A DNA stretch of 51,656 bases from positions 1 through 51,656 of the forward strand of contig JAFTTN010000071.1 in NCBI GenBank assembly GCA_017466805.1, given 5' to 3'. Below, piece by piece: positions 33,243 through 41,334 of the stretch. This stretch comes from Clostridia bacterium. GTDB taxonomy: Bacteria > Bacillota > Clostridia > Oscillospirales > CAG-382. Under the pieces are notes generated by a model. The model did not search any database. It saw nothing but the letters and a program-made list of their open reading frames with translations, and was not told the DNA's origin. The stretch's first letter is position 1. Each line of letters begins with the position of its first letter. Both the position numbers and the translations under genes were made by a program.

Positions 33243-33267
33243 ACAGTATCTGCGGATACTGTTTTTT
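33243..33267 (+). terminator. Intrinsic terminator
   Basis: ACAGTATC (33243-33250), loop TGCG, GATACTGT (33255-33262), then T5. Confidence 0.82.
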
Positions 33268-33360
33268 CTTTAGGTTTATCGAACGAAATTTTTTAAAAGT
33301 AGTGACTTTTTCGTTTTAATATGTTATAATGCTTGCATCACGAAAAGCGAGGGCGCTTAT

Positions 33361-34287
33361 ATGAATATTTTTCATATGAAATATGCCGTTGAGGTTGCAA
33401 GGCTCGGCTCGATAAACAAGGCGAGCGAAACGCTCGGTATGGCACAGCCGAATATAAGCAGGGCGATAAAGGAGCTTGAATCCGATTTGGGCATTACCAT
33501 TTTCGACCGTTCGGCAAAGGGTATGATGCTCACCCCCGAGGGCAAGGAATTTATTACTCGGGCAAAGAATATTTTAGGTCAGCTGGATAATTTGGAAAGC
33601 ATGTTCCGCGAAGGGATTCCCAGCAAGCAAAGGTTTTCGGTTTCGGCGCCGAGAGCGGCTTACATAGTGGAAGCGTTTGCAAGCTTTACCCACGGAATAG
33701 ACGGCGATTCGGCGGAAATCGTTTTTGACGAAACAGCCACCTACAACACGATTAAAAAGGTTATCGCATCCGATTGCAAGCTCGGCATTATTCGCTACGA
33801 GGAGGCTGCGGAGGAATATTTTAAAAAGATGCTCGATTCGAACGAGCTCGTATACAGCGATATTGTCGATTTCGATTACGTTATTATCACCAACCGCATA
33901 AGCGAGCTTGCGAAAAAGGGCGAAATTTACGACGACGACCTGCGCGCCTTTACCCAAATAACCCACAACAACCCATATCAAGCGACGCTTTCGGCATCCG
34001 ACACGAACAAGGTCGAGCAGAGAGTTAGCTCGGACCGGCGTATTTACGTTCTTGACACGGCGGCACAGCTTGAAATTCTTACCAACAACCCCGACACTTT
34101 TATGTGGATATCCCCCGCGCCCGATTCGTTGCTTGACAGATACGGTCTTACACAGCTTGAATGTATCGACAAAAAGCGCAGATACAAGGACGTGCTTATT
34201 CACCGAAAAGCGCACAAGCTGACCGAGCTTGACAAGGCTTTTATCGACGAGCTTTTGAAGGCTGCCGAATTTTATAAAAATTATTAA
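33361..34287 (+). CDS. LysR family transcriptional regulator
   Basis: 308 residues. Classic N-terminal helix-turn-helix: ARLGSINKASETLGMAQPN, ISRAIKELESDLGITIFDRS, followed by LTPEGKEFI. The effector-binding half (90-300) is divergent and gives no ligand. GAGGG lies about 7 bases before the ATG and a TATAAT box is at 33325-33330 with a weak -35. It is a single-gene unit between two terminators and does not form a divergent pair, so no target is indicated by position. Confidence 0.9.
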   Translation: MNIFHMKYAVEVARLGSINKASETLGMAQPNISRAIKELESDLGITIFDRSAKGMMLTPEGKEFITRAKNILGQLDNLESMFREGIPSKQRFSVSAPRAAYIVEAFASFTHGIDGDSAEIVFDETATYNTIKKVIASDCKLGIIRYEEAAEEYFKKMLDSNELVYSDIVDFDYVIITNRISELAKKGEIYDDDLRAFTQITHNNPYQATLSASDTNKVEQRVSSDRRIYVLDTAAQLEILTNNPDTFMWISPAPDSLLDRYGLTQLECIDKKRRYKDVLIHRKAHKLTELDKAFIDELLKAAEFYKNY

Positions 34288-34294
34288 TAAGGAC

Positions 34295-34353
34295 ACACTG
34301 CGGTTGGGCGATTTATCACTATGGTGCATCGCCCTTCTCCGCGGTGTTTTTTT
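34295..34353 (+). terminator. Long intrinsic terminator after the lysR gene
   Basis: Outer stem ACACTGCGG (34295-34303) with CCGCGGTGT (34339-34347) and inner stem GGGCGAT (34306-34312) with ATCGCCC (34328-34334), then a T run. Confidence 0.82.
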
Positions 34354-34391
34354 ATCGCGCTTGCAGCAGGAAATATTAGTGTTTTTTATAT

Positions 34392-34410
34392 TTGATATAG
34401 TGTATATCAA
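34392..34410 (+). promoter_or_regulatory. Perfect palindrome upstream of rex
   Basis: TTGATATA-GTG-TATATCAA, 8-bp arms, about 32 bp upstream of the rex -35 box. Its length and TTG/CAA ends resemble Rex-type sites, but the arm sequence is not the usual Rex consensus. Confidence 0.55.
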
Positions 34411-34441
34411 TATATATAATATCGATATATAAAATTTATTA

Positions 34442-34470
34442 TTTACAAACCGAAAAATGTGTGATAGAAT
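34442..34470 (+). promoter_or_regulatory. Promoter of the rex - hydrogenase operon
   Basis: -35 TTTACA (34442-34447), 17 bases, -10 TAGAAT (34465-34470). The only promoter I can see ahead of the four-gene hydrogenase operon, as the later gaps are short. Confidence 0.7.
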
Positions 34471-34490
34471 TATGTCGATAAAATGCGTCT

Positions 34491-34510
34491 TAATATGTAT
34501 ATACATATTA
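34491..34510 (+). promoter_or_regulatory. Perfect 20-bp palindrome between the rex promoter and start codon
   Basis: TAATATGTATATACATATTA, complete dyad symmetry, about 14-33 bases past the expected transcription start. Well placed for repression, perhaps by Rex itself or by another dimeric regulator. Confidence 0.65.
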
Positions 34511-34545
34511 TTATATACAAAATCTGCCGAAGGGAGAGCCGAAAA

Positions 34546-35172
34546 ATGAAGCAAATATCGGTTATGCGGTCGACGCTCGGAAGACTGCCGATTTATCTTG
34601 AATTTTTGCAAGGTCTTGATATTTCCGAAAACGAAAACATATCCGCCACCGTTATTGCGAAATCGCTCGGGCTCGGCGAGGTACAGGTCCGCAAGGATTT
34701 GAATGCCGTTAGCGGCGCGGGCAGACCGAAATTGGGCTACCGCACCGACGAGCTGATAAAGCGTATTTACGAGGTGCTCGGCAGAAACGATATTAAAAAA
34801 GCCGTAATTATCGGCGCGGGTAAGCTTGGAAATGCTTTGCTCGAATACAACGGCTTTAGGGATTACGGACTTTTGATAACCGCGGCGTTCGATATAGACG
34901 AAAGCAAGGCGGGTATTACCGAGGCGGGCAAGGAAATATTGCCGCTTACGCAGCTTGAAGAATACGTTCTGCGCGAAGGTGTGCGAATTGCGGTGATAAC
35001 CGTTCCCGCAAGCTCGGCGCAAAGCATTTGTGACAGATTGGTAGGCTGCGGTATAGAGGCGATATGGAATTTTGCCCCGTGTGCTTTATGCGTTCCCGAG
35101 GGAGTTTTGCTCCAGCAGGAAAATTTAGCGCTTTCGCTTGCGCATTTAAAGCTTACGATGAACAACGGATAA
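34546..35172 (+). CDS. rex: Redox-sensing transcriptional repressor Rex
   Basis: Senses the NADH/NAD+ ratio and controls fermentation and hydrogen genes. 208 residues. N-terminal winged helix (SVMRSTLGRLPIYLEFLQ, LGLGEVQVRKDLNAVSGAGRPKLGY); Rossmann NADH-binding domain (VIIGAGKLGNALLEY); conserved end IWNFAPCALCVPEG. Start ATG 34546 follows GGGAGA at 8 bases; a longer upstream frame crosses the palindrome and promoter and is not used. It is followed after 43 bases by the hydrogenase-related genes and probably co-transcribed with them. Confidence 0.93.
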   Translation: MKQISVMRSTLGRLPIYLEFLQGLDISENENISATVIAKSLGLGEVQVRKDLNAVSGAGRPKLGYRTDELIKRIYEVLGRNDIKKAVIIGAGKLGNALLEYNGFRDYGLLITAAFDIDESKAGITEAGKEILPLTQLEEYVLREGVRIAVITVPASSAQSICDRLVGCGIEAIWNFAPCALCVPEGVLLQQENLALSLAHLKLTMNNG

Positions 35173-35215
35173 AAAATAATTAAATACATTTTTCAAAACA
35201 AAAGGAGTATTTATC

Positions 35216-35455
35216 GTGAAAGTAACTATTTGCATCGGCAGCTCGTGTCATCTTAAGGGTTCGCGCCAGGTCGTTGAAACGCTTCAGCGTCTTGTTGCGG
35301 AAAACAATCTCGAGGACAAGGTAGAGCTCGGCGGCACCTTCTGCATCGGCAACTGCCAGCAGGGCGTTTGTGTCACCGTTGACGGCGAGTTCTTCTCGGT
35401 CAGCCCCGATACCGCAATCGAATTCTTTAACACCCGGATACTCGCAAAGGCGTAA
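35216..35455 (+). CDS. Thioredoxin-like [2Fe-2S] ferredoxin (NuoE C-terminal type)
   Basis: 79 residues, a thioredoxin-fold [2Fe-2S] protein with cysteines spaced as in NuoE and HydA-associated subunits: CIGSSC (C-x4-C) near the start and CIGNCQQGVC (C-x3-C) near 43-47. It probably shuttles electrons to or from the hydrogenase-type proteins that follow; small NuoE-like genes often accompany HydS. GTG start with AAGGAG 8-9 bases upstream. It lies 43 bases after rex and 37 bases before the hydS-like gene. Confidence 0.88.
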   Translation: MKVTICIGSSCHLKGSRQVVETLQRLVAENNLEDKVELGGTFCIGNCQQGVCVTVDGEFFSVSPDTAIEFFNTRILAKA

Positions 35456-35492
35456 AGCCTTGTTCCCTAATTGACTCAAAGGAGTTGATACT

Positions 35493-37175
35493 GTGCCTAA
35501 CTGTTTAACACTTAAAAAATCCAATTGCAAAAACTGCTATAAGTGCATACGCTATTGCCCCATTAAAGCAATACGCTTTTCGGGCAACCAGGCGCACATT
35601 ATCGGCAACGAATGCATATTGTGCGGCAGATGCTTTGTCGTGTGTCCGCAGAACGCGAAGGAAATAGTAAACGAAACCGAAAAGGTTAAGGTATTACTTC
35701 AAAGCGGCGACCCTGTGGTAGTCAGCCTTGCTCCCTCGTTTATCGCAAACTACGAAAACGTTGGCATCGCTTCGATGCGCAAGGCGTTGAAGAAGCTCGG
35801 CTTCCACGAGGTTGAGGAAACCGCTATCGGCGCAACGATGGTAAAGAACGAATACGAGCGTATTCTGCGTGAGGAAAAGCGCGACGTCGTTATTACCTCC
35901 TGCTGCCACTCGATAAACCTGCTTATTCAGAAGCACTACCCGAAAATGCTGCCCTACCTTGCCGACGTAGTATCGCCTATGCAGGCACACTGCAACGATA
36001 TTAAGGCAAGAATCCCCAACGCAAAAACCGTATTTATCGGCCCTTGCGTTGCAAAGAAGGACGAAGCAGAGCACTACGAGGGTATTGTGGACGCGGTGCT
36101 TACTTTCGAGGAGCTTACCAAATGGCTTGAAAGCGAAAACATAGTACCCGAGCAGGAAATATACCCCAACGAAAACAGCCGTGCGAGATTTTTCCCGACC
36201 ACCGGCGGCATTTTGAAAACCATGGCGGAGCAGCTTCCCGAATATACCTATATTGCGCTTGACGGTGTAGACAACTGTATAGAAGCGTTCAAGGATATAG
36301 AAAACGGAAAGATTCACAACTGCTTTATAGAAATGTCTGCCTGCGTAGGAAGCTGTATTAACGGACCTGTTATGGAAAAGTTCCACAAGAGCCCGATTAA
36401 AGACTACGCCGCTATTGCAAAATTTGCAGGCAAGAAGGATTTCGACGTGCTTCAGCCCGAGCCGCTTGCATTGAAAAAGTCGTTTGAATTTATCGAGCAG
36501 CGCTCGCCGATTCCCACCGAGGACGAAATACGCGAAATTTTACACCAAATGGGCAAATTCAAGCCCGCGCAGGAATTGAACTGCGGCTCCTGCGGATACA
36601 ACACCTGCCGCGAAAAAGCTATTGCGATATATCAGGGTAAGGCGGAGATTTCGATGTGTCTTCCCTTCCTTAAGGACAAAGCCGAAAGCTTTTCGGATAC
36701 TATCGTTAAAAACACGCCGAACGGCTTGATAGTTTTGAACGACAAGCTCGAGGTACAGCAGATTAACAACGCGGCGCTTCGTATTATGAACCTCCGCTCG
36801 CCAAAGGATATACTCGGCGACCAGGTAATACGCATTCTCGACCCGACTGTGTTTATGAACGTATTACGCACCGGCAAGGAGGTATACAACGAAAGAACCT
36901 ATCTTGCCGAATACGGCAGATACGTCGAGCAGACTGTTGTGCCCGACAAGGAAAGCCGAATGCTTATATGCATTATGCGTGACGTTACCGACGAGGAAAG
37001 CGAACGCGAAAAGAAAGAAAACATTAGCCGACAGACTGTTGAGGTTGCGGATAAGGTAGTTGAAAAGCAGATGAGAATAGTTCAGGAAATCGCATCGCTT
37101 TTGGGCGAAACCGCAGCGGAAACCAAGATCGCTCTTGCAAAGCTCAAGGAATCGATCTCTGACGACAAAAATTAA
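35493..37175 (+). CDS. hydS: Sensory [FeFe] hydrogenase-like protein with PAS domain (HydS type)
   Basis: 560 residues. Two [4Fe-4S] ferredoxin clusters (CKNCYKCIRYCP, CILCGRCFVVCP; residues 11-52), then an H-cluster domain with P1 TSCCHS (about 135), P2 GPCVAKK (about 183) and P3 MSACVGSC (about 279). A four-Cys motif CGSCGYNTC follows (about 363), then a PAS domain (about 403-505) and a helical tail (505-560). The layout matches group C sensory hydrogenases. P1 lacks the usual Pro after CC, and P3 differs from MACPGGC-type catalytic sequences, which fits a sensor of H2 or redox state rather than a fast enzyme. The partner serine phosphatase or histidine kinase often found next to hydS is missing here. 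Confidence 0.9.
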   Translation: MPNCLTLKKSNCKNCYKCIRYCPIKAIRFSGNQAHIIGNECILCGRCFVVCPQNAKEIVNETEKVKVLLQSGDPVVVSLAPSFIANYENVGIASMRKALKKLGFHEVEETAIGATMVKNEYERILREEKRDVVITSCCHSINLLIQKHYPKMLPYLADVVSPMQAHCNDIKARIPNAKTVFIGPCVAKKDEAEHYEGIVDAVLTFEELTKWLESENIVPEQEIYPNENSRARFFPTTGGILKTMAEQLPEYTYIALDGVDNCIEAFKDIENGKIHNCFIEMSACVGSCINGPVMEKFHKSPIKDYAAIAKFAGKKDFDVLQPEPLALKKSFEFIEQRSPIPTEDEIREILHQMGKFKPAQELNCGSCGYNTCREKAIAIYQGKAEISMCLPFLKDKAESFSDTIVKNTPNGLIVLNDKLEVQQINNAALRIMNLRSPKDILGDQVIRILDPTVFMNVLRTGKEVYNERTYLAEYGRYVEQTVVPDKESRMLICIMRDVTDEESEREKKENISRQTVEVADKVVEKQMRIVQEIASLLGETAAETKIALAKLKESISDDKN

Positions 37176-37188
37176 ACGGAGTGGTCCG

Positions 37189-38631
37189 ATGGAAAAAATG
37201 AAGATGAGAAAATTTGATACCAAGGTGCAGCACCTTAAATACAAGGTACTGCGCGAGGTAGCGAGAAACGCTTGGGAGGATACGCTGTACGACAAGATAC
37301 TTGATATCCCCGCGGCTATCTCGCCCGGCAAAACGCCGACTATGCGCTGCTGCGTATACAAGGAACGCGCAATACTTACCGAAAGAGTTAAGCTTGCGAT
37401 GGGCGGCGACAAGGAAAACCCCAACGTTATAGAGGTAATCGACATCGCCTGCGACGAATGTCCCGCGGCGGGCTACGAGGTTACCGACTCCTGCAGAGGC
37501 TGTCTTGCACACCGCTGCGAAGACGTTTGCAAGCGCGGTGCGATAACCTTTGACCAGAACCACGTTGCGCACATCGACAAATCGAAGTGCGTTGAATGCG
37601 GTCAGTGTGCGAAGGTTTGCCCCTTCAGTGCGATTGCGAACAGAAAGCGTCCCTGCCAGAACGCTTGTAAGGTAAAGGCGATTTCGATTAACGCGAACAA
37701 CGCGGCAAGCATCGACAACAACAAATGTATTTCCTGCGGTGCCTGCGTTTACCAGTGTCCTTGGGGTGCGATTTCCGAAAAATCGTTTATACTCGACGTT
37801 ATAAGCATTCTTAAAAACAGCAATTACAGCAAGAACTACAAGGTTTACGCGGTGGTTGCCCCCACGATTTCGAGCCAATTCACCTATGCGAAGCTCGGTC
37901 AGGTTATTACCGGACTTAAGGAGCTCGGCTTCCACACGGTTGTCGAAGCGGCGCTCGGCGCGGATATGGTTGCGCTCGACGAATCGAAGGAATTGGTTGA
38001 AAAGGGATTCCTTACCAGCTCCTGCTGTCCCGCGTTCGTTATGTACGTTCAAAAGAACTTCCCCGATTTAGTTCCCTTTATATCGCACAACCCCTCGCCT
38101 ATGACGGCGATTTCGAAGTATATAAAGAAGAACGAGCCGAATTCGAAGATAGTATTCATCGGTCCGTGCACCGCGAAGAAGATGGAATTCCAGCTTGACG
38201 AAGTTAAGCCTTACGTCGATTCGGTTATTACCTTCGAGGAGCTTCAGGCATTGTTCGACAGCAAGGGTGTCGATATTACCGAGCTTGACGAGGGCGTGCT
38301 CGACAACGCTTCCTACTTCGGAAGAATATTCGCAAGATGCGGCGGTCTTTCGGATGCCGTTTCGCAGGCTATTAAGGAGCAGGGTATTGAAAACTTCCTG
38401 CTGAAAGCAATTTCCTGCGACGGTATAGAGGAATGCAGAACCGCATTGCTTAAGAAGAGCAAGAACGTGCTTGACGTCAACTTTATCGAGGGTATGGCTT
38501 GCGTTGGCGGCTGTATCGGCGGTGCAGGCTGTCTGACACACGGCGAAAAGAACAAGGCCGAGGTCGATAAATACGGCAGAGAGGCATTGGAAAAGACTAT
38601 TACCGACGCTGTAAGCGTACTTAATCTATAA
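37189..38631 (+). CDS. Group B [FeFe] hydrogenase
   Basis: 480 residues, soluble. The N-terminal region of unclear role has CDECP and CRGCLAHRCEDVC, followed by two [4Fe-4S] clusters (CVECGQCAKVCP, CISCGACVYQCP). The H-cluster domain has P1 SSCCPAF (about 277), P2 GPCTAKKME (about 324) and P3 GMACVGGCIGGAG (about 434), sequences typical of group B monomeric hydrogenases. Likely makes or takes up H2 with ferredoxin. The start ATG 37189 has CGGAG 8 bases upstream, 13 bases after hydS. The maturation genes hydEFG are not in this window. Ends before a block of four hairpins. Confidence 0.9.
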   Translation: MEKMKMRKFDTKVQHLKYKVLREVARNAWEDTLYDKILDIPAAISPGKTPTMRCCVYKERAILTERVKLAMGGDKENPNVIEVIDIACDECPAAGYEVTDSCRGCLAHRCEDVCKRGAITFDQNHVAHIDKSKCVECGQCAKVCPFSAIANRKRPCQNACKVKAISINANNAASIDNNKCISCGACVYQCPWGAISEKSFILDVISILKNSNYSKNYKVYAVVAPTISSQFTYAKLGQVITGLKELGFHTVVEAALGADMVALDESKELVEKGFLTSSCCPAFVMYVQKNFPDLVPFISHNPSPMTAISKYIKKNEPNSKIVFIGPCTAKKMEFQLDEVKPYVDSVITFEELQALFDSKGVDITELDEGVLDNASYFGRIFARCGGLSDAVSQAIKEQGIENFLLKAISCDGIEECRTALLKKSKNVLDVNFIEGMACVGGCIGGAGCLTHGEKNKAEVDKYGREALEKTITDAVSVLNL

Positions 38632-38635
38632 CTTC

Positions 38636-38788
38636 TCCCCAAAAATCCACGATTTTTCGGGGAACCCGATAACGATTAAAACGCTTATCCGTTTTAATCG
38701 GATACAGATGACCGTGCGATCGCGTTTCACTCACCGTTCGCGGTCATCGTAGGTATAAAAATCCACGCGAGTGACGCGGATTTTTATA
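38636..38788. other. Cluster of four tandem hairpins
   Basis: Four stem-loops in 153 bases: TCCCCAAAAATC / GATTTTTcGGGGA (38636-38663), CGATTAAAACG / CGTTTTAATCG (38673-38700, perfect 11 bp), GATGACCG / CGGTCATC (38707-38748), and TATAAAAATC..CGCG / CGCGGATTTTTATA (38754-38788). None has a clean U run; the first may terminate the hydrogenase operon. The rest could be an RNA leader of mdh or a small repeat element. No known riboswitch was recognised. Confidence 0.6.
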
Positions 38789-38882
38789 GAAATTTTATTC
38801 AAAAAACGCCTATGCGCAAAGATATTTGCTTTATCTGTTACAGCGCGTACTTTTATTACGAATTAATTAAGGAGTTATTAAA

Positions 38883-39827
38883 ATGACTAAAATTACCATT
38901 ATCGGCACAGGCAGCGTTGGTTCCACCATCGCATACACTCTTACGGTTCAGGGTATTGCATCCGAAATCGTTATGATCGACATTAACGGCGAAAAGGCTA
39001 TGGGCGAAGCGCTCGATATCCGTCAGGGTACCCCCTTCTGCCACCCCTGCACCATTTATGCAGGCAGCTATTCGGACGCGGCAGGCTCCGATATCGTTAT
39101 TCTTACCTCGGGCGTTGCAAGAAAGCCCGGTCAGTCCAGACTTGATCTTGCGCAGGTAAACGTTAACATTACCAAGCAGATTATTCCCGAAATCACCAAA
39201 TACGCTCCCGACGCAACCTACGTTATCGTAAGCAACCCCGTTGATATACTCACCTACACCTTCTGCAAGTATTCGGGTCTTCCCACCGAAAAGATTATCG
39301 GCTCGGGTACTATTCTCGATACCTCGAGATTGCGTTCGAGAATTTCGGAATACTACCACGTTAACCAGCAGAACGTTCACGCATACGTGCTCGGCGAGCA
39401 CGGCGACAGCTGCTTCGTGCCCTGGTCGCTTGCAAACATAAGCAACGTTCCGGTTAAGGACTACCGCGAATCGCTTCTCGGCACCGAAGGCGTATACCCC
39501 GAGCTTAACGAGGCAGAGGTTGAGGAATACGTTCGCAAATCCGGCGCAAGAGTTATTCAGCGCAAGGGCGCAACCTTCTATGCAGTATCTATCTCGGTTT
39601 GCAGAGTAGTAAAAGCGCTTCTTTCGGGTATCGACACCACTCTTACCGTTTCTACCCTTTGTGAAGGCGAATACGGCATTAGCGACGTATGTCTTTCGCT
39701 TCTTAACATCGTTGGCAGCAAGGGCGCACACGGCAAGGTTCTGCTCCCGTTGAACGACAAGGAAATGGCTGCGCTCCACAACAGCGCAAACACCTTGAAG
39801 GATATTATTAAGGCTATTGAATTTTAA
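38883..39827 (+). CDS. mdh: Malate/lactate dehydrogenase family, probably malate dehydrogenase
   Basis: 314 residues, NAD-dependent. Rossmann motif GTGSVGSTIAYTL, catalytic His in GEHGDSCFVPWS. The backbone looks like L-lactate dehydrogenase, but the substrate loop reads SGVARKPGQSRLDL, with Arg at the position that is Gln in lactate dehydrogenases and Arg in malate dehydrogenases (standard LDH residue 102). Malate is therefore more likely. It is followed 29 bases later by fumarase and then a fumarate reductase operon, which fits oxaloacetate to malate on the way to succinate. A good AAGGAG precedes the ATG. Lactate activity cannot be excluded. Confidence 0.85.
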   Translation: MTKITIIGTGSVGSTIAYTLTVQGIASEIVMIDINGEKAMGEALDIRQGTPFCHPCTIYAGSYSDAAGSDIVILTSGVARKPGQSRLDLAQVNVNITKQIIPEITKYAPDATYVIVSNPVDILTYTFCKYSGLPTEKIIGSGTILDTSRLRSRISEYYHVNQQNVHAYVLGEHGDSCFVPWSLANISNVPVKDYRESLLGTEGVYPELNEAEVEEYVRKSGARVIQRKGATFYAVSISVCRVVKALLSGIDTTLTVSTLCEGEYGISDVCLSLLNIVGSKGAHGKVLLPLNDKEMAALHNSANTLKDIIKAIEF

Positions 39828-39856
39828 TCTAATATATTAGGAAGGATATTTGCGAA

Positions 39857-41233
39857 ATGGAATACCGTATAGAACACGATTCTATGGGCGAAATGAAGGT
39901 GCCTGCCGACAGTCTTTGGGCGGCACAAACCCAGAGAAGCCGTGAAAACTTCGAAATCGGCATTGGTATCGAAACGATGCCCGCAGAGATTATACACGCA
40001 TTCGGCGTTCTTAAAAAGGCTGCAGCGATTACCAACAACGCATTGAAGCCCGAAAAGATGACCGACGAAAAGCTGGGCGCGCTTAAGCAGGCGTGCGACG
40101 AGGTTATGGCAGGTGCGCTCAACGCTCACTTCCCTCTCGTAGTATGGCAGACCGGCTCGGGCACGCAGTCGAATATGAACTCGAACGAGGTTATTGCTAA
40201 CCGCTCGAACCAGATTCTCGGCAAAAAGCTGTTGCACCCGAACGACGACGTTAATATGAGCCAATCGTCGAACGACACCTTCCCCACCGCTATGCACATC
40301 GCGGCGGTTATCGCGCTGGAGGATAAGCTTATCCCCGCGGCAGAGGAGCTTATTGCAACTCTTATACGTCTTGAAGCCGAAAACGAGGGCATTGTTAAGA
40401 GCGGCAGAACGCATCTTCAGGATGCAACCCCGATTAAGTTCAGCCAGGAAATTTCCGGCTGGAGATCGAGCTTGCAGAAGGACGTTGAGCTTATTAAGCG
40501 TTCTATCGACCCGCTTCGCGAGCTTGCTTTGGGCGGCACCGCGGTAGGTACCGGTCTTAACGCACCCAAGGGCTTTGCCGAAAGAGTTGCAGAGGAAGTC
40601 AGCAACATCACCGGCAAGAAGTTTATTACTGCCGAAAACAAATTCCATTCGCTTACCTCCAAGGACGAGCTTGTATTCGCACACGGTGCTATTAAAGCGC
40701 TCGCTTGCGATATGATGAAGATTGCGAACGACGTTCGTTGGCTCGCATCCGGCCCGAGAGACGGATTGGGAGAAATCTTTATTCCCGAAAACGAACCCGG
40801 CTCTTCGATTATGCCCGGTAAGGTCAACCCTACCCAGTGTGAAGCGGTTACTATGGTTGCGGTTCAGGTTATGGGTAACGACGTTGCCGTTTCGATGGCG
40901 GCATCGCAGGGCAATTTTGAGCTTAACGTATTTATGCCGGTTTGCATTTACAACTTCCTTCAGTCCGCAAGACTTCTTGCAGAAGCAATTATTTCCTTTA
41001 ACAGAAAGTGTGCTGTCGGCATTACCGCAAACCGCGAAAAGATGCACCACAATCTTCACAACTCGCTTATGCTCGTTACCGCGCTCAACCCCTATATCGG
41101 TTACGAAAATGCGGCAAAAACCGCAAAGAAGGCATACAAGGACAACATTTCGCTTAAGGAAGCCTGCGTAGAGCTTGGATTCCTTACCGCAGAACGTTTC
41201 GACGAGGTATTCCACCCCGAACAAATGGTTTAA
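39857..41233 (+). CDS. fumC: Fumarate hydratase, class II
   Basis: Interconverts malate and fumarate, here probably toward fumarate. 458 residues, the size of FumC. Motifs: TGSGTQSNMNSNEVIANR, SSNDTFPTAMH (substrate), KSGRTHLQDATPIKF and the family signature GSSIMPGKVNPTQCE. No iron-sulfur cysteines, so oxygen stable. It follows mdh by 29 bases with AGGAAGG as ribosome site. A 101-base gap with a hairpin separates it from hdrB. Confidence 0.96.
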   Translation: MEYRIEHDSMGEMKVPADSLWAAQTQRSRENFEIGIGIETMPAEIIHAFGVLKKAAAITNNALKPEKMTDEKLGALKQACDEVMAGALNAHFPLVVWQTGSGTQSNMNSNEVIANRSNQILGKKLLHPNDDVNMSQSSNDTFPTAMHIAAVIALEDKLIPAAEELIATLIRLEAENEGIVKSGRTHLQDATPIKFSQEISGWRSSLQKDVELIKRSIDPLRELALGGTAVGTGLNAPKGFAERVAEEVSNITGKKFITAENKFHSLTSKDELVFAHGAIKALACDMMKIANDVRWLASGPRDGLGEIFIPENEPGSSIMPGKVNPTQCEAVTMVAVQVMGNDVAVSMAASQGNFELNVFMPVCIYNFLQSARLLAEAIISFNRKCAVGITANREKMHHNLHNSLMLVTALNPYIGYENAAKTAKKAYKDNISLKEACVELGFLTAERFDEVFHPEQMV

Positions 41234-41274
41234 ATTTTGGTATAAACCGAAAAAATCTTTTATAGTTCCCGCGG

Positions 41275-41301
41275 CAAAGGCTTTGTACCGCAAAGCCTTT
41301 G
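41275..41301 (+). other. Hairpin between fumC and hdrB without a U run
   Basis: CAAAGGCTTTG (41275-41285) pairs with CAAAGCCTTTG (41291-41301) over a 5-base loop. No T tract follows, so it is more likely an mRNA processing or stability element than a terminator; it may set different levels for fumC and the hdr genes. Confidence 0.6.
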
Positions 41302-41334
41302 TATGCGAGGTTAACAATCGGAGGTATTTTTTAA

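Noticed and set aside
38883-39827. L-lactate dehydrogenase as the main call
   Set aside because: Arg at the substrate-specificity position and the fumarase/fumarate reductase context favour malate, though lactate activity is not excluded.
39824-41317. Long minus-strand frames opposite fumC and opposite hdrA/hdrC (42098-43975) and frdA (48620-49972)
   Set aside because: Shadows caused by GC-biased codon use of the plus-strand enzymes, which have clear motifs; no RBS or domain is seen in the antisense frames.
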